The translations under genes and the position numbers were made by a program. This document shows, in pieces, positions 62,328-64,000 of a stretch of 64,000 nt of DNA. Source of the DNA: Siminovitchia terrae (GTDB taxonomy: Bacteria > Bacillota > Bacilli > Bacillales > Bacillaceae_C); contig NZ_QYTW02000010.1 of NCBI RefSeq assembly GCF_003605405.2, positions 19,675 through 83,674 of the forward strand, written 5' to 3'. The notes beneath the pieces were generated by a model. It did no database searches. It was given only the letters and a program-made list of their open reading frames with translations, and was not told the DNA's origin. Every line of letters starts with the position of its first letter. Within the stretch, counting starts at the first letter, position 1.

Positions 62328-63608
62328 TTATTTGAAACCTGCTGTCCCGGTTAATGCTGTAGTCGCTATATCTTGTTTTTCATTACGGAATAGCCCGGCA
62401 TAACTAAGTGCCCCAATAAACGGAAATAAAACCAAGAATAGTAGGGCGATATTATAATTTCCTCCAGTACTGTCCACTATATACCCCATGATAGTTGTTA
62501 CAAATCCCCCCACAATATTCAATACGCCCATAATTCCAGCAGCTTTACCTGTATCTCTTGGATTTGAGTATTTAACTATTAAAAGTTGACTTACAAGCAA
62601 TTGACTGGCAACACATGCCAATGCAAGACCAAGCATGATTGCAGCAACTAGCGCGTTTGATATTAAAGAAGTGGTTAATATGGAAAATCCGCATATTACA
62701 AAGATAATCGATCCTATTAATGCCGGACGGCGTGTTTTATCTATTATGATGCCACAGGTAAATACGGCAATGATTGCCATAAGCCATGACAATGAAGTTA
62801 ACGAACCCATTTCAGAGGGGGAAAATCCACGAGCTTTCTCTAAATAGGTCGGCATCCAAAAGCTGATTCCATAAAACAATACTGTGATCATCAAAAAGGC
62901 TAGGCATACCAACCAATAGCGTTTATCTTTTAGAAAATTGCTTTTCAATTGAACTTCTTTTGACTTTGCTGTTTTTCCGCTCTCAATATACTCCAACTCT
63001 AAACTGTTCACAGCATAGTGCTGTGCAGGTGTATCCCGTGTCAGGAAGATGACAAGAGGCAGGTTAATAAATAAGGAAAACCCAGCTAAAGCAAAGAAAG
63101 AGACTTCCCAACTTGATATAGAAATAAGCCATACCAGCATAGGAATTCCTAATGCCGGACCTAGATATTGACCATATACCCAGGTAGACTGTGCTTTTCC
63201 TAATTCTTTGGGATGAAACCATTGCGCAATAAATTTATTTGTCATAGGGAACATAATTCCTTCCCCTAAACCTAAAATTACCCTCGAAGCTATTAAGGAG
63301 CCATAACTTCCTGCTAATCCTCCCATGATTAAGCTAACAGTCCAGATAATCAATCCTATGATAGCTGTTAATCGTGGTCCAATACGATCTACAATATATC
63401 CCCAAAAAGCACTTGAAAGTCCGTATAATACCGTAAAGCCCGTCATTAACAGACCAATTTCAGTTGACTTGCCGTTTAACTCCATACTTTGTAAAAAGTT
63501 ATCGTTTGTCACAATGACCGAAATGCCGACCTTATCCAAGTTACCTACTGCCCATAGGAAAAAAATGGATGGCGCTAAAAAGAACCACCTTGTTCGAGAA
63601 CGTTTCAA
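62328..63608 (-). CDS. MFS transporter, ACS (anion:cation symporter) type
   Basis: 426 residues, 12 helices. Start WFFLAPSIFFLWAVGNLDKVGISVI, then GLLMTGFTVLYGLSSAFWGYIVDRIGPR (MFS loop 2-3 motif), SRVILGLGEGIMFPMTNKFI and a second-half loop TCGIIIDKTRRPALIG resemble the ACS group that imports organic acids. Probably imports the substrate of the flavin-enzyme island; that link is inferred from position only. TTG at 63608 has AAAGGAGAGAGGAAGA upstream; an ATG 51 bases earlier lacks an RBS. Confidence 0.85.
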   Translation of the reverse strand: MKRSRTRWFFLAPSIFFLWAVGNLDKVGISVIVTNDNFLQSMELNGKSTEIGLLMTGFTVLYGLSSAFWGYIVDRIGPRLTAIIGLIIWTVSLIMGGLAGSYGSLIASRVILGLGEGIMFPMTNKFIAQWFHPKELGKAQSTWVYGQYLGPALGIPMLVWLISISSWEVSFFALAGFSLFINLPLVIFLTRDTPAQHYAVNSLELEYIESGKTAKSKEVQLKSNFLKDKRYWLVCLAFLMITVLFYGISFWMPTYLEKARGFSPSEMGSLTSLSWLMAIIAVFTCGIIIDKTRRPALIGSIIFVICGFSILTTSLISNALVAAIMLGLALACVASQLLVSQLLIVKYSNPRDTGKAAGIMGVLNIVGGFVTTIMGYIVDSTGGNYNIALLFLVLFPFIGALSYAGLFRNEKQDIATTALTGTAGFK

Positions 63609-64000
63609 TCTTCCTCTCTCCTTTGCAAAATGAATAGAATAGGAATAATAACTCTCCATAAATGGACATTATTCCGGCTTCTTTTGACACGGAGAGAGAA
63701 CCATAAATAGAACCTCAACAGAATATATCAGAATATTTAACTTATTTAGATGATAGCATGACAACTCTGGTTGTTCAACTAGTGGATGAAGAAGGAAGGG
63801 AGATAATTAAATGATTAAGGAAAATAAAAAGGAAAGTCATGATGATTGGAAATGAGTCATCTTGTTTTGAGTAGATAGGCATGTGTAGGTCAATTGATAC
63901 AAATACATTCAAGTAAAACATCCATTTTCCTGCAAGAAATGGACTGAAGCTCTATCATTATATTGACCGAAATAGCCGCTTTAAAGACTTTTTGGGGATA
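63609..64000. other. Right-end region without a recognised gene
   Basis: Upstream region of the MFS gene. AAGGAAGGGAG precedes an ATG at 63811 whose frame closes after 14 codons (MIKENKKESHDDWK); it may be a decayed gene start. No copy of operator A/B is seen here. Confidence 0.4.

Noticed and set aside
63811-63855. 14-codon ORF with good RBS at the right end
   Set aside because: Too short to support as a gene without conservation data; kept only as a note.

Overview
The window is low-GC DNA with AGGAGG-type ribosome binding sites, frequent TTG/GTG starts and Firmicute cell-wall families (TagD, TagB, TagF, TagGH, LCP, MnaA, C39 and GH73 hydrolases). This points to a Gram-positive spore-former of the Bacillaceae; I cannot name the genus. 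Nearly all of it is a cell-surface locus, followed by a small catabolic island on the right.

Layout. 1-6.3 kb: secreted wall proteins (an amidase with SH3 repeats, a Big2 repeat protein, a GW/SH3 glucosaminidase). 6.3-14 kb, minus strand: LCP ligase, tagB, tagD, an LtaS/MdoB-like phosphoglycerol transferase and an acyltransferase-3/SGNH O-acyltransferase. 14.6-31.7 kb: a teichoic-acid-type region with a large two-domain glycerophosphotransferase, two TarS-like GT2 enzymes, a TPR/alpha-beta-hydrolase/TPR protein next to a decayed insertion sequence, and two paralogous tagF-tagG-tagH export modules separated by a C39 peptidase gene. 31.9-34.8 kb: an M30-like secreted protease with Ig-like repeats, and an orphan gene beside a coding remnant. 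35-41.8 kb: pgi and pgcA (precursor supply), a zinc-ribbon/trypsin fusion, two SGNH hydrolases, and two arrays of the same degenerate 20-21 bp repeat. 42-54.1 kb: a Wzx/Wzy exopolysaccharide operon (Wzz-like adaptor, BY-kinase, PHP phosphatase, an EAR-like leader RNA with a strong terminator, priming transferase, epimerase, two GT4, flippase, UDP-ManNAc dehydrogenase, polymerase, MnaA). 54.3-62.1 kb: an intact LCP gene and its truncated, frameshifted copy bracket an island with an AraC-type regulator, flavin reductase, orphan protein, aldehyde dehydrogenase, RutA-like flavin monooxygenase and FMN reductase. An MFS transporter follows.

How it fits together. Pgi and PgcA interconvert sugar phosphates for nucleotide-sugar synthesis. 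MnaA makes UDP-ManNAc, usable both by the wall teichoic acid linkage unit and, after oxidation by the dehydrogenase, by the exopolysaccharide. TagD/TagB/TagF-type enzymes build glycerol-phosphate polymers, TagGH exports them, and LCP enzymes attach polymers to peptidoglycan. No tagO or tagA is present here.

Most notable signals: (1) two inverted repeats matching the SinR heptamer GTTCTYT just downstream of the pgi promoter, and a promoter module shared by pgi and the exopolysaccharide operon; (2) two 20-21 bp tandem repeat arrays; (3) an EAR-like RNA directly before a terminator; (4) a duplicated 40-bp operator plus promoter upstream of the two flavin-enzyme genes, a likely target of the island's AraC protein; (5) duplicated TagFGH modules and the TPR-hydrolase-TPR protein. 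All functional assignments come from motif reading; no database search was run.
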